In this document: positions 1-6,445 of the stretch, one piece after another | Layout: each line of letters starts with the position of its first letter | Position numbering within the stretch: the stretch's first letter is position 1 | NCBI GenBank assembly: GCA_043743145.1 | Contig: JAYTXC010000321.1 | Coordinates: forward strand, 1-7,314 | Source: JANYGA01 sp043743145 | GTDB lineage: Bacteria; Vulcanimicrobiota; Vulcanimicrobiia; Vulcanimicrobiales; Vulcanimicrobiaceae | Reading direction: 5' to 3' | DNA: 7,314 nucleotides | Translations under genes and position numbers: made by a program | The notes under the pieces: generated by a model | What the model saw: the letters and a program-made list of their open reading frames with translations, nothing else | Told to the model about the DNA's origin: nothing | The model's database searches: none

Positions 1-890
1 CCCTGGCTCGGCGCAACGGAAGCGACATGCTGCTGTGTTGCGTCGTCGATCACGCTCTGGTCATCGCTGAAAGTTCCACCGCGAATGGGGGATTCGGGCT
101 GGCGTTCCCGCTCGTACAAACGTTGGATGACGCCGCAAATACGATCCTTGCGGATGCGGCGAAACGCGTGATCGACGCCGGCGTGCCTGCAACGACGGTG
201 CTCCTGGACGGCCGGCCGGCGCAGGCGATCGTAAAGCTCGCGCGCGATCGGCATGTCGACGCGATCATCATGGGGACGCAGGGCAAACGCGGCCTCGAGC
301 GAGTGCTCATGGGAAGCACCGCGGACGGTGTCTTACGCCGCACCAGTATCCCGACATTCGTCGTGCCCCCGGGCGTGGATGAGGCGGCACCGTCGTTCGA
401 GCGTATGCTCGTGGCGGTCGACGACTCGGATCCGAGCGACGCGAGTGCGGCCTTCGCGCGCGATTTCGCGAAGACCGAAGCGGCGCATCTGATCTTTTGT
501 GCTGTGGCGGAGACGAGCGACGTGCTCGATAAGGCAAGGACCTACGGCTACGATCCGACGTCGATGCTCGACGACTTGCGCACATCGGCGTCCGCGCTCG
601 TCACAGAACACGAAGCGCTCGCGCGCGTCGATGGAATTACGTCGGAGAACGTCATCGCCGAAGGCGATCCGGCGGGGCAGATCTTGAAGTTCGCCGTTGC
701 GTGCGACGTGGGATCGATCGTCGTGGGGACGCATGGCCGCCGCGGTCTGCGCCGCTTTTTTGTCGGGAGCGTTGCGGAAAGCGTCGTTCGTCGGAGTACG
801 GTTCCCGTGATCGTCGTTCGTGCGGCCCGACTTCACATCGAGATGGAACGCGAGTCGGCACTCGCGACGGGCGCGAGATGTTATTCTTGA
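1..890 (+). CDS. Tandem UspA universal stress protein, 5' end cut by window edge
   Basis: Cytoplasmic universal stress protein with two fused UspA domains, a family that binds ATP and supports survival under starvation, oxidative or other stress. The frame is open to the left edge (codons from position 3); residues before the internal ATG at 27 read ARRNGSD, which fits the helix before the second UspA beta strand (MLLCCVVD), so the true start is probably some tens of codons upstream. Domain 1 ends in the nucleotide-binding motif G-2x-G-9x-G-S (GTQG...MGS, about 246-318) followed by IPTFVVP. Domain 2 opens with MLVAVDDSDPSD (about 403-440) and repeats the motif as GTHG...VGS (about 727-770), then VPVIVVR. 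Both Walker-like motifs are intact, so both halves may bind ATP. It ends with TGA at 888-890. The last 15 or so residues are an unconserved tail. Family assignment is firm; the specific stress is unknown. Confidence 0.93.
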   Translation, partial: LARRNGSDMLLCCVVDHALVIAESSTANGGFGLAFPLVQTLDDAANTILADAAKRVIDAGVPATTVLLDGRPAQAIVKLARDRHVDAIIMGTQGKRGLERVLMGSTADGVLRRTSIPTFVVPPGVDEAAPSFERMLVAVDDSDPSDASAAFARDFAKTEAAHLIFCAVAETSDVLDKARTYGYDPTSMLDDLRTSASALVTEHEALARVDGITSENVIAEGDPAGQILKFAVACDVGSIVVGTHGRRGLRRFFVGSVAESVVRRSTVPVIVVRAARLHIEMERESALATGARCYS

Positions 891-1585
891 GGAACGTTTT
901 CCGCCCGAGAATTGGAGTGAATCGTCGGTCCACTCGCGCGCAAGATCGGGCTTCCCATCGATACGTTGATAGTCGGAGGTGCAGCGCGCACGACTGGTCC
1001 ACGGCTCGTCGAATGCGCCCTCGGTTACGATTCGCAATGGGATCGCGTTTCCATGAGATCGGGTTGCATGATGCCGGACGTCCCGATCGCCGATGGTCGC
1101 TCGAGACCGGAGAAATATCGCGGCGCCAGCAAAGGGCTGCGAATGAAGAGATCGGCTCCGCGGTCATCGGGCGGATTTACGCGCTCCTCGCGACTTAGGC
1201 TCGCCGCTCCAACGTCATCCGTCCATCCATCGAACGACGAATCATACGACCGTGCTTTCCATTCACTCCCATCACGGACGCTGACACGAACGACGGACGT
1301 AACAAAGCGGGGAGGCGCCAAACTCCGAGCGGAAAAACCTCTCACCGCTCGCGCCACTGGTAGCCGCCATTGAAAGCGACGCTTCATCCGGCTCGCTTAC
1401 GATCCGCCTGCGAGTATACGTGTATAGCAATCGGCTCGCCTCACAAGGATGCGCGGTTTTAAGCTCGGATGCGAACTTGACGATGTGCAGCGACGGGAGT
1501 ACGCTCGATGCCTGCCACGTCGTAAGTTGCGCGTCAAGAAAATGCTCGATGCAACTTCGACGTTGTTTTAAGAAAGGACGATCCG
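891..1585. other. Long gap without an intact gene; possible gene debris, then leader of the DUF1264 operon
   Basis: No frame here looks like a working gene. Two stretches have protein-like character. At about 921-1000 frame 3 reads GPLARKIGLPIDTLIVG, weakly reminiscent of the N-terminal part of phosphoribosyltransferases of the kind often found beside Usp genes. At about 1100-1198 frame 2 reads RRQQRAANEEIGSAVIGRIY and stops at TAG 1196-1198. The two lie in different frames and no start or ribosome site serves them, so if real they are the remains of a frameshifted gene. From 1200 to 1585 I see no coding signal. This part has a short dyad (TATAC-GT-GTATA at 1415-1426) and the putative promoter of the next gene. 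I see no hairpin plus T-run that would end the Usp transcript. Confidence 0.4.
1477..1505 (+). promoter_or_regulatory. Putative sigma-70-type promoter of the DUF1264-SBP56 operon
   Basis: TTGACG at 1477-1482 matches the -35 consensus in five of six positions. After a 17-base spacer, TACGCT at 1500-1505 is a three-of-six match to TATAAT. This leaves about 75 bases of leader before the start at 1586. The same TACGCT hexamer follows TTGCGC by 17 bases upstream of the acyl-CoA dehydrogenase gene. The call rests on spacing and the -35 box only. Confidence 0.35.
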
Positions 1586-2077
1586 ATGCTTGGACAACGA
1601 GCGTCGCTTGCGGTGATTGCCGCATCCGCTGCCTTGCTCTTCACCGCCGTTTCGACCGAGCGCGCTTCGACGCAAACGAAGCCTGGCCCGAGCGATGGTT
1701 GGACGATTCACATCGATGCGATAAAGCACTTCGACGCACATCCAAACGAAGTCGCGCACCATTTATGTAAGAACGTCGGTGGGATGATGGAATGTCAGAT
1801 TTACGATAGCGATGCTGCAGGCGCACACCTCGTCGCGGTCGAGACGATCGTTTCTCCCGAGGCGTATCGGTCATTTTCGGCCGAAGAGCGGGCGCAGTGG
1901 CATTTCCATCGCGACGAGATTCCCAAAGTCGACGCCACAATGCCCGATCTCTCGCCTTCCGAAGCGAAAGCGCTCACGGCGAAGCTTTTCGATACCTATG
2001 GGAAAGTCTGGGTGCTCTGGGATCCCGAGTCGTCCGCACAGCCGATCGGGCAGCCTTCGGTTTCGATTCTTAAGTAA
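1586..2077 (+). CDS. Exported DUF1264 (OBAP-like) family protein
   Basis: A 163-residue protein of the DUF1264 family, related to plant oil-body-associated proteins; its biochemical role is unknown. Residues 1 to about 27 form a signal peptide: a short basic start (MLGQR), a hydrophobic core (LAVIAASAALLFTAV) and a possible AxA-like cleavage region near STERA, so it probably acts outside the cytoplasm. Family landmarks follow in order: IHIDAIKHFDAHP (41-53), HHLCK (58-62), MECQIYDSD (68-76), the VETIVS segment (85-90), EERAQWHFHRDEI (100-112), YGKVWVLWD (138-146) and PIGQPSV near the end. The conserved His and Cys positions could bind a ligand or metal, but this is inference. ATG 1586 is preceded by AAAGGA at 1573-1578 with 7 bases of spacing. 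It stands 81 bases before the SBP56 gene on the same strand with no terminator between, so the two are probably co-transcribed. Confidence 0.88.
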   Translation: MLGQRASLAVIAASAALLFTAVSTERASTQTKPGPSDGWTIHIDAIKHFDAHPNEVAHHLCKNVGGMMECQIYDSDAAGAHLVAVETIVSPEAYRSFSAEERAQWHFHRDEIPKVDATMPDLSPSEAKALTAKLFDTYGKVWVLWDPESSAQPIGQPSVSILK

Positions 2078-2146
2078 TCGCGCCGCCGACTCGTTCGAGA
2101 ACGGTGCTCTTCTCCAGCTCGCCGAACGCATTGGGACAACGGTTAT

Positions 2147-2152
2147 GAGGAG
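2147..2152 (+). promoter_or_regulatory. Ribosome binding site that decides the SBP56 start
   Basis: GAGGAG lies 6 bases before ATG 2159 but only 3 bases before the in-frame GTG 2156, so ATG 2159 is the better start. A third in-frame ATG at 2165 is 12 bases away and less favoured. Confidence 0.7.
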
Positions 2153-2158
2153 CTCGTG

Positions 2159-3562
2159 ATGTCCATGCGAACACGCCCCGATCCAACGTTTTACCCCTCG
2201 CCAAAAATTGCGATGGAGTCCCCGCGCGAACGCTACGGATACGTCGCGCTCCTACGACCGGGAGGGACGGCGGCCGATGCGCTCGGCGTAATCGACCTCG
2301 ACCCCGCTTCGAAGACGTATGCTCAAGTGGTTCACAAAGTCGAGCTTCCGAACGTCGGTGACGAGTTGCACCACTACGGCTGGAACTCGTGCAGTTCGAT
2401 GCTGTGCCCCACGAGCGGCCACCCATTTTCCGAACGTCGGTATTTGATCGTGCCGGGCATTCGCTCGTCGCGCATCTACATCATCGACACGAAGCCCGAT
2501 CCGCGCCAAGCCCGTATCGTCAAGACGATCGAGGCGGATGAAATTTTGCGCAAGACGGGATATTCGCGACCGCACACGGTGCATTGCGGGCCCGAGGGCA
2601 TTTACATCAGCACGCTCGGCGGCAGAGGCGAGCATGGCGACGAGAGCCCGGCCGGCATCTTCGTGCTCGATTGCGAGACCTTCGAGATCCGCGGTCCGTG
2701 GGAAGGCGACCGCGGAGCGCAACGCCTGCACTACGATTATTGGTGGAATATCCCGCAGAATTACATGGTTTCGAGCGAGTGGGGAACGCCGCCACAATTC
2801 GAAAACGGCATCGTGCCCGCCGATCTTCTCGCGAACAAATACGGGCATAGCATTCACTTTTGGAACTTGCGCGAACGGCGCAACGTGCAGACGATCGATC
2901 TCGGCGCCAATCATCAAATGGCACTCGAGATACGCCCGGCACACGATCCGTCCAAGGAATATGGTTTTCTCGGCGTCGTTGTCGACACGACCAATCTCGA
3001 AGGCTCCATCTGGACGTGGTATCGCGAAAACGGTACCTTCAAAGCGCGTAAGACGGCGATCATCCCCCCCGAGCCAGCCGACCCCGCGCATTTACCGGAT
3101 CTGCTGAAAGGGTTCGGTGCGGTACCGCCGCTCATCACGGATATCGATCTCTCCCTCGACGACCGCTATCTCTACGTCGCCTGTTGGGGCACGGGCGAAG
3201 TGCGTCAATACGATGTGAGCGATCCGATGTCGCCAAAGCTCTCGGGTTCCGTGCGCGCCGGTGGAATCGTCGCACGCACGCCGCATGCCGGCGGGCGGCC
3301 ATTCGCGGGCGGTCCGCAGATGATCGAGATTAGTCGCGACGGCGAACGCATCTATTTCACCAATTCGCTTTACAGCACGTGGGACGACCAATTCTATCCC
3401 GAAGGCGTGCCGGGACAACTCGCGCTCGCTACGATGACCGCCGGTGGCGGCTTCGCGCTCGATCCGAAATTTCTCATCGAAATGGGCGATGGCTACCGCG
3501 CGCATCAGGTGCGCCTGGAAGGCGGGGATTGCTCGACGGAAAGCTTCTGTTTCTCGTCTTGA
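2159..3562 (+). CDS. mtoX: SBP56/selenium-binding protein family, probable methanethiol oxidase
   Basis: A full-length (467 residue) member of the SELENBP1/SBP56 family. Characterised bacterial and human members oxidise methanethiol to formaldehyde, hydrogen sulfide and hydrogen peroxide, and the bacterial MtoX enzyme depends on copper. Landmarks run the whole length: YVALLRPGG near residue 30, DELHHYGWNSCSS (68-80) containing the Cys equivalent to the selenium-binding Cys57 of human SELENBP1, PHTVHCGPEGIYIS (about 138-151), a YDYWWNIPQNYMVSSEWG segment, LITDIDLSLDDRYLYVACW, GGPQMIEIS, NSLYSTWDDQFYP, and the C-terminal AHQVRLEGGDCS block. No signal peptide is visible on this protein. It contains no selenocysteine; the family name refers to selenium bound to a cysteine. 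The stop overlaps the next start (TGATG, 3560-3564), so translation of the membrane gene is probably coupled to it. Family is near certain; methanethiol as substrate is inferred from homologues. Confidence 0.95.
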   Translation: MSMRTRPDPTFYPSPKIAMESPRERYGYVALLRPGGTAADALGVIDLDPASKTYAQVVHKVELPNVGDELHHYGWNSCSSMLCPTSGHPFSERRYLIVPGIRSSRIYIIDTKPDPRQARIVKTIEADEILRKTGYSRPHTVHCGPEGIYISTLGGRGEHGDESPAGIFVLDCETFEIRGPWEGDRGAQRLHYDYWWNIPQNYMVSSEWGTPPQFENGIVPADLLANKYGHSIHFWNLRERRNVQTIDLGANHQMALEIRPAHDPSKEYGFLGVVVDTTNLEGSIWTWYRENGTFKARKTAIIPPEPADPAHLPDLLKGFGAVPPLITDIDLSLDDRYLYVACWGTGEVRQYDVSDPMSPKLSGSVRAGGIVARTPHAGGRPFAGGPQMIEISRDGERIYFTNSLYSTWDDQFYPEGVPGQLALATMTAGGGFALDPKFLIEMGDGYRAHQVRLEGGDCSTESFCFSS

Positions 3563-4263
3563 TGGACCCGACGTTCAATTGGGCGATGATCGTTGCTATG
3601 GGACTGTACCAAGGCGTCAATCCGCCGATGGGTTGGCTCCTGGCATCCGGGCGTTGTTTGCAACAACGCTCGGGGCGCCCGCTCATGGGAACCATTGCGG
3701 CACTCGCGTGGGGACATTATCTCGCGATGGTCGCAGTGCTCGTTCCGGCGGCACTACTCTTGCTGTGGAGTACGCTGCATCCACGGTCGCTCGTTGCGTC
3801 GTTCGTGCTTCGGCCGGACCGCGCGCTCATTGCGCTTGCCGTCGTGTACGCGGCGTTCGGCGCGTACAAAATCTTCCGACCGCGTCATCCCGTCGTGCTC
3901 GCGCGCATCCATCCCGATCGACGCATCTGGTGGTCGTTCGTGATGGCGTTTTTGCATTGCGGCTCGCCCGTCATGATGCTCGCGCCGTTCTTCGTACTTG
4001 CCGCGCCCTACACCACGCCGATGTGCGGTGCGAATGGGACGGCGTATACGATGCTCGCACTCGCGCTCATCGTGCCGGCGGTCATGGTCGTGCCGCTGGC
4101 TTCCGTGGCGCTCGGGATCGCGTGGTTCGTGTGGCGCCGACTCGGTCTTCGCGCGCTTACGCGCGTGTGGCTTAATTTCGATTTCGGTTGGGCTGTAAGC
4201 TATCTCGTGATGGCGTGGATGACCATGGATATGGGTCGGTTAGGCTTGCGGATGGGGCACTAA
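3562..4263 (+). CDS. Polytopic membrane protein coupled to SBP56, uncharacterised family
   Basis: A 233-residue inner-membrane protein with about six hydrophobic segments (roughly residues 7-28, 42-70, 86-104, 122-148, 160-192 and 204-223). The N-terminal GVNPPMGWLLASG (18-30) resembles the G-x-NP-x-MGWLFAV signature of an uncharacterised family of membrane proteins; FVMAFLHCGSPVMMLAPF (126-143) also fits that family. Its function is unknown. The ATG at 3562 overlaps the SBP56 TGA by one base; an in-frame ORF extending upstream to 3379 lies inside SBP56 and is not used. The protein has several potential metal ligands in or near membranes: His52, His132-Cys133, Cys155 and a Met-rich end with MTMDMGRLGLRMGH. 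Since MtoX-type enzymes need copper, a role in metal supply or in moving a substrate or product is possible, but this is only inference from position and residues. No clear terminator follows. Confidence 0.85.
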   Translation: MDPTFNWAMIVAMGLYQGVNPPMGWLLASGRCLQQRSGRPLMGTIAALAWGHYLAMVAVLVPAALLLLWSTLHPRSLVASFVLRPDRALIALAVVYAAFGAYKIFRPRHPVVLARIHPDRRIWWSFVMAFLHCGSPVMMLAPFFVLAAPYTTPMCGANGTAYTMLALALIVPAVMVVPLASVALGIAWFVWRRLGLRALTRVWLNFDFGWAVSYLVMAWMTMDMGRLGLRMGH

Positions 4264-5071
4264 CGTTCACGAGGGCGAGGCCGCGTACGTTATTGGAGCG
4301 CGGCACAAACTGAGGAGAGCGCGAACATCATGAAAGGCGACTATCCCGAGACATGGGTGATACGCGCCCAAGCTTCGCCTCACCATCCGGTTGAAACGCG
4401 TATGTAAGCGTGCAGGTTGAGAAGCTGGCTACGGGGCTCCGGTTTCGGATTTTTGACGGCCTGCCGGGCCGTTGCGTCGCGAACGCGTGATCGTAAATGT
4501 GGACGCGGCTAGACGTCGATCGCGTGTCGAACGGCCGGTACATTGAAAATCGCGATCGCGCTCATTCGCTTTTAGAGAAGCATCTTTGAAAATTCCGAGT
4601 CCCGCCGACGAGGGCTATGGAGCCGAACGTACGTTGGCTTCTCCTTCCTATCGCATCCATGGCGCTTCCCTTCCACGACCGTCAAGCCGCGATTCAGCAG
4701 CAGCTCTCATCGGAGGAGGGCCTTTTTTGAACAGGCTTCCCTGCGCCTCATAAGCAAGCCGAGATTCGACGTAAGCGAAAGTGTGATCTCCATCGCATAC
4801 CGCAAACGGCTCCAAGCCTGTATTGTAAAGGCATCGTTACACAAGCGGTCACATCGGCCGCTTCGCTCTGAAAGGCCCCTTGCATGTTTCACGTCGCTAT
4901 GTTCCACCTGGACTTTGCCGCGATCGTCAATGCCGTTGCCCATTTCGGACATTTTCTTCATACGATGGCTTCGACCGGCGCATCCAGCGGTTAATTTTGC
5001 TGATGTGACGTAGCGGACGCGGGAGCTCGGCCGATTGAGCTTTAAGGCAAGCTCGTCCGCATGAGGTAACC
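4264..5071. other. 800-base gap without a convincing gene; hairpins and dyads
   Basis: No frame has recognisable protein similarity. A 25-codon ORF at 4330-4407 (MKGDYPETWVIRAQ...) follows an AGGAG at 4313-4317, but the 12-base spacing is long and nothing about the peptide is familiar. It may be a decayed gene start: the +1 frame just downstream (about 4391-4486, VSVQVEKLATGLRFRIFDG) also looks protein-like before stopping. Structures seen are a GC-rich hairpin at 4456-4472 (ACGGCC, 5-base loop, GGCCGT), a dyad TGTAA-N8-TTACA at 4824-4841, and a 7-pair hairpin at 4843-4863 (AAGCGGT, 7-base loop, GCCGCTT, one U-G pair). None is followed by a T-run, so none is a convincing terminator. A lone T-run at 4723-4728 lacks a stem. 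A 135-codon minus-strand ORF at 4707-5114 looks non-coding. Confidence 0.45.
5037..5054 (+). promoter_or_regulatory. Perfect 6-bp inverted repeat just upstream of the TPR gene
   Basis: GAGCTT at 5037-5042 and AAGCTC at 5049-5054 are perfect complements around the loop TAAGGC. The dyad ends 8 bases before the GAGGT ribosome site at 5063-5067. It could be a repressor operator or an mRNA hairpin that affects initiation; no known regulator motif is recognised, and arms this short can occur by chance. Confidence 0.3.
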
Positions 5072-6430
5072 GTGTCCGCTTCTGTCTCACGACTGATTCC
5101 GCGATCAGGCTCATTTCCTGGAGCCTTGGCTGCTTACCGAGCGGCTCGTCTTCAGACTTGCCTTTCGGAGCTTCATGGCCTCGACTCGGTCGAGGCGACC
5201 ATGTTGCGCGCTCGGACGTTCTTGCGCCTCGGAAAACCCGATGCCGCGCGCAACGCCGTGGAACTGGTGGATACGCTGACGACTCGTGACCGCGGAGAGG
5301 CGTCGCTTCTATCGGCGGTTTCGTCGTCTCGACTCGGCGACGTCGAACGAGCGAGAGATTCGTTCCGGGATGCTTTCGTGTACGGAGTTTCGTCCCTCGA
5401 TGTGGCGCTCGAAGCCGAGGTTACATTTTATAAAGGCTTAGCCGCCTTTGCCGATGGCGACCTTTTCGAGGCGCAAAACGCGTGCGAGCGTGGGCTCGAG
5501 ATTGCCCTTCAATCGGCATGTGGCGCGACACATGACGGCTCGATCCCACTCCCGCATATCGTGTCTCGCATTGAAGAGTTACTCGGACTCATCGCAGCGG
5601 CGAACGGGCGCTACGATGCCTGGCTGACACACGCGCGATCGACGCTTCGAATTCTCGATAGCTGCGCGATCCGCGACACCTGGCAGGAAGCCTTTGCGCT
5701 GAGAAATCTCACGACGCTGGCGCGGGATTTCGATGTTTCGGCAGACGCGACGATCGTCGCGAGGCGCGCGCCTTCGTTCGCCTGGACTCCGGACACTTCT
5801 CGCATCGAGTTTGCGACTCTCGAAGCACTGGGATGGTGCGAGGCGTTACGTGGAAACGGTGTTGAAGCGCTCGGGCACTTTCGTCAAGCGGATCAGAGCG
5901 CGTCGGCGAGTCCCGAACGTATCATCATTGCGGTCGATCGCGCCCTCGTCGCACGCGACGCCGGACACCGCGCGATGCTCATCGAGGAGATCCGCTACGC
6001 GACCAAACTTGCTCGTGCGTTCGATTGGGAATCGTCGGCGGGCGATACGCGATACGCCCTCCTTGCCCTCGCGCAAGTTGCAGCACCGATCGAGGTCGCG
6101 AACGCTCGCGAAATGCTCGACCGACATACCGCAATCCGTAACGCAATCGATGGCACGTCCCTCGCTCGAATCGAGCCCGGAACCCGCGCCGAAGAAGCTT
6201 ACACGAACGGGCTCGTTTTACGTGCGGAGGGCCGCCTTGCCGCTTCTGCCCAGCGATTTGAAGTCGCGTTCGAAACGTGGGGCGCGATTGGCTTCGAATG
6301 GCGTGCGGCGCGTGCGGCACTCGAGCTGACGGAGCTCGAATCGGGCGACGTTTTTCGACTCGCCGTTCGCAGAGAATTGCAGCAGCGTCCTAATTCTATT
6401 TTCTCGATGCGTGCGCGCCTCGTCGCGTAA
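5072..6430 (+). CDS. TPR-repeat protein, possibly the sensory half of a LuxR-type regulator
   Basis: A 452-residue all-helical, soluble-looking protein with no signal peptide or membrane segment. Degenerate tetratricopeptide-like helix pairs are visible at about residues 42-65 (RARTFLRLGKPDAARNA), 77-100 (SSSRLGDVERARDSF), 117-145 (FYKGLAAFADGDLFEAQNA), 250-275 (LGWCEALRGNGVEALGHF) and 376-405 (NGLVLRAEGRLAASAQRF), each with the small-residue and 'G-x-x-x-x-A' spacing of TPRs. The closing part (AARAALELTELESGD..., then RRELQQRPNSIF) recalls the stretch just before the helix-turn-helix in LuxR/MalT-like regulators, but the protein ends with no DNA-binding domain. It may act by protein-protein contact, or be a regulator that lost its HTH. 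The start is GTG 5072, the first start codon after an in-frame TGA at 5036; GAGGT sits 4 bases before it, which is short. A later start at ATG 5201 cannot be excluded. Substrate, partner and pathway are unknown. Confidence 0.75.
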   Translation: MSASVSRLIPRSGSFPGALAAYRAARLQTCLSELHGLDSVEATMLRARTFLRLGKPDAARNAVELVDTLTTRDRGEASLLSAVSSSRLGDVERARDSFRDAFVYGVSSLDVALEAEVTFYKGLAAFADGDLFEAQNACERGLEIALQSACGATHDGSIPLPHIVSRIEELLGLIAAANGRYDAWLTHARSTLRILDSCAIRDTWQEAFALRNLTTLARDFDVSADATIVARRAPSFAWTPDTSRIEFATLEALGWCEALRGNGVEALGHFRQADQSASASPERIIIAVDRALVARDAGHRAMLIEEIRYATKLARAFDWESSAGDTRYALLALAQVAAPIEVANAREMLDRHTAIRNAIDGTSLARIEPGTRAEEAYTNGLVLRAEGRLAASAQRFEVAFETWGAIGFEWRAARAALELTELESGDVFRLAVRRELQQRPNSIFSMRARLVA

Positions 6431-6445
6431 CTGAGACTCAAGGGG

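Noticed and set aside
333..1387. Several 117-234-codon ORFs on both strands over the Usp gene and the following gap
   Set aside because: Low-complexity Arg/Ser-rich translations that shadow the Usp frame or have no start signal or family resemblance.
2092..2103. CGTTC-GA-GAACG dyad between DUF1264 and SBP56 as a terminator
   Set aside because: The stem has a 2-base loop and no T-run follows; it does not argue against co-transcription.
2252..3091. 279-codon minus-strand ORF
   Set aside because: It is entirely inside the well-supported SBP56 gene and is a shadow typical of GC-rich DNA.
2159..3562. 'Selenium-binding protein' as support for the selenoprotein call
   Set aside because: SBP56 proteins carry no selenocysteine and work as copper-dependent methanethiol oxidases; the gene here has no internal TGA. 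Proximity to the Sec candidate is not evidence.
3379..4263. Longer 294-codon version of the membrane protein
   Set aside because: The extra N-terminal part lies inside the SBP56 gene in another frame and is Arg-rich and non-hydrophobic; the ATG at 3562 overlapping the SBP56 stop fits the family start.
4456..4472. GC-rich hairpin ACGGCC/GGCCGT as a terminator
   Set aside because: The T-run lies before the stem on the plus strand and becomes an A-run after it on the minus strand, so it fits a terminator in neither direction.
4707..5114. 135-codon minus-strand ORF in the gap before the TPR gene
   Set aside because: No recognisable motif, unusual composition, overlap with the TPR start, and no clear ribosome site.
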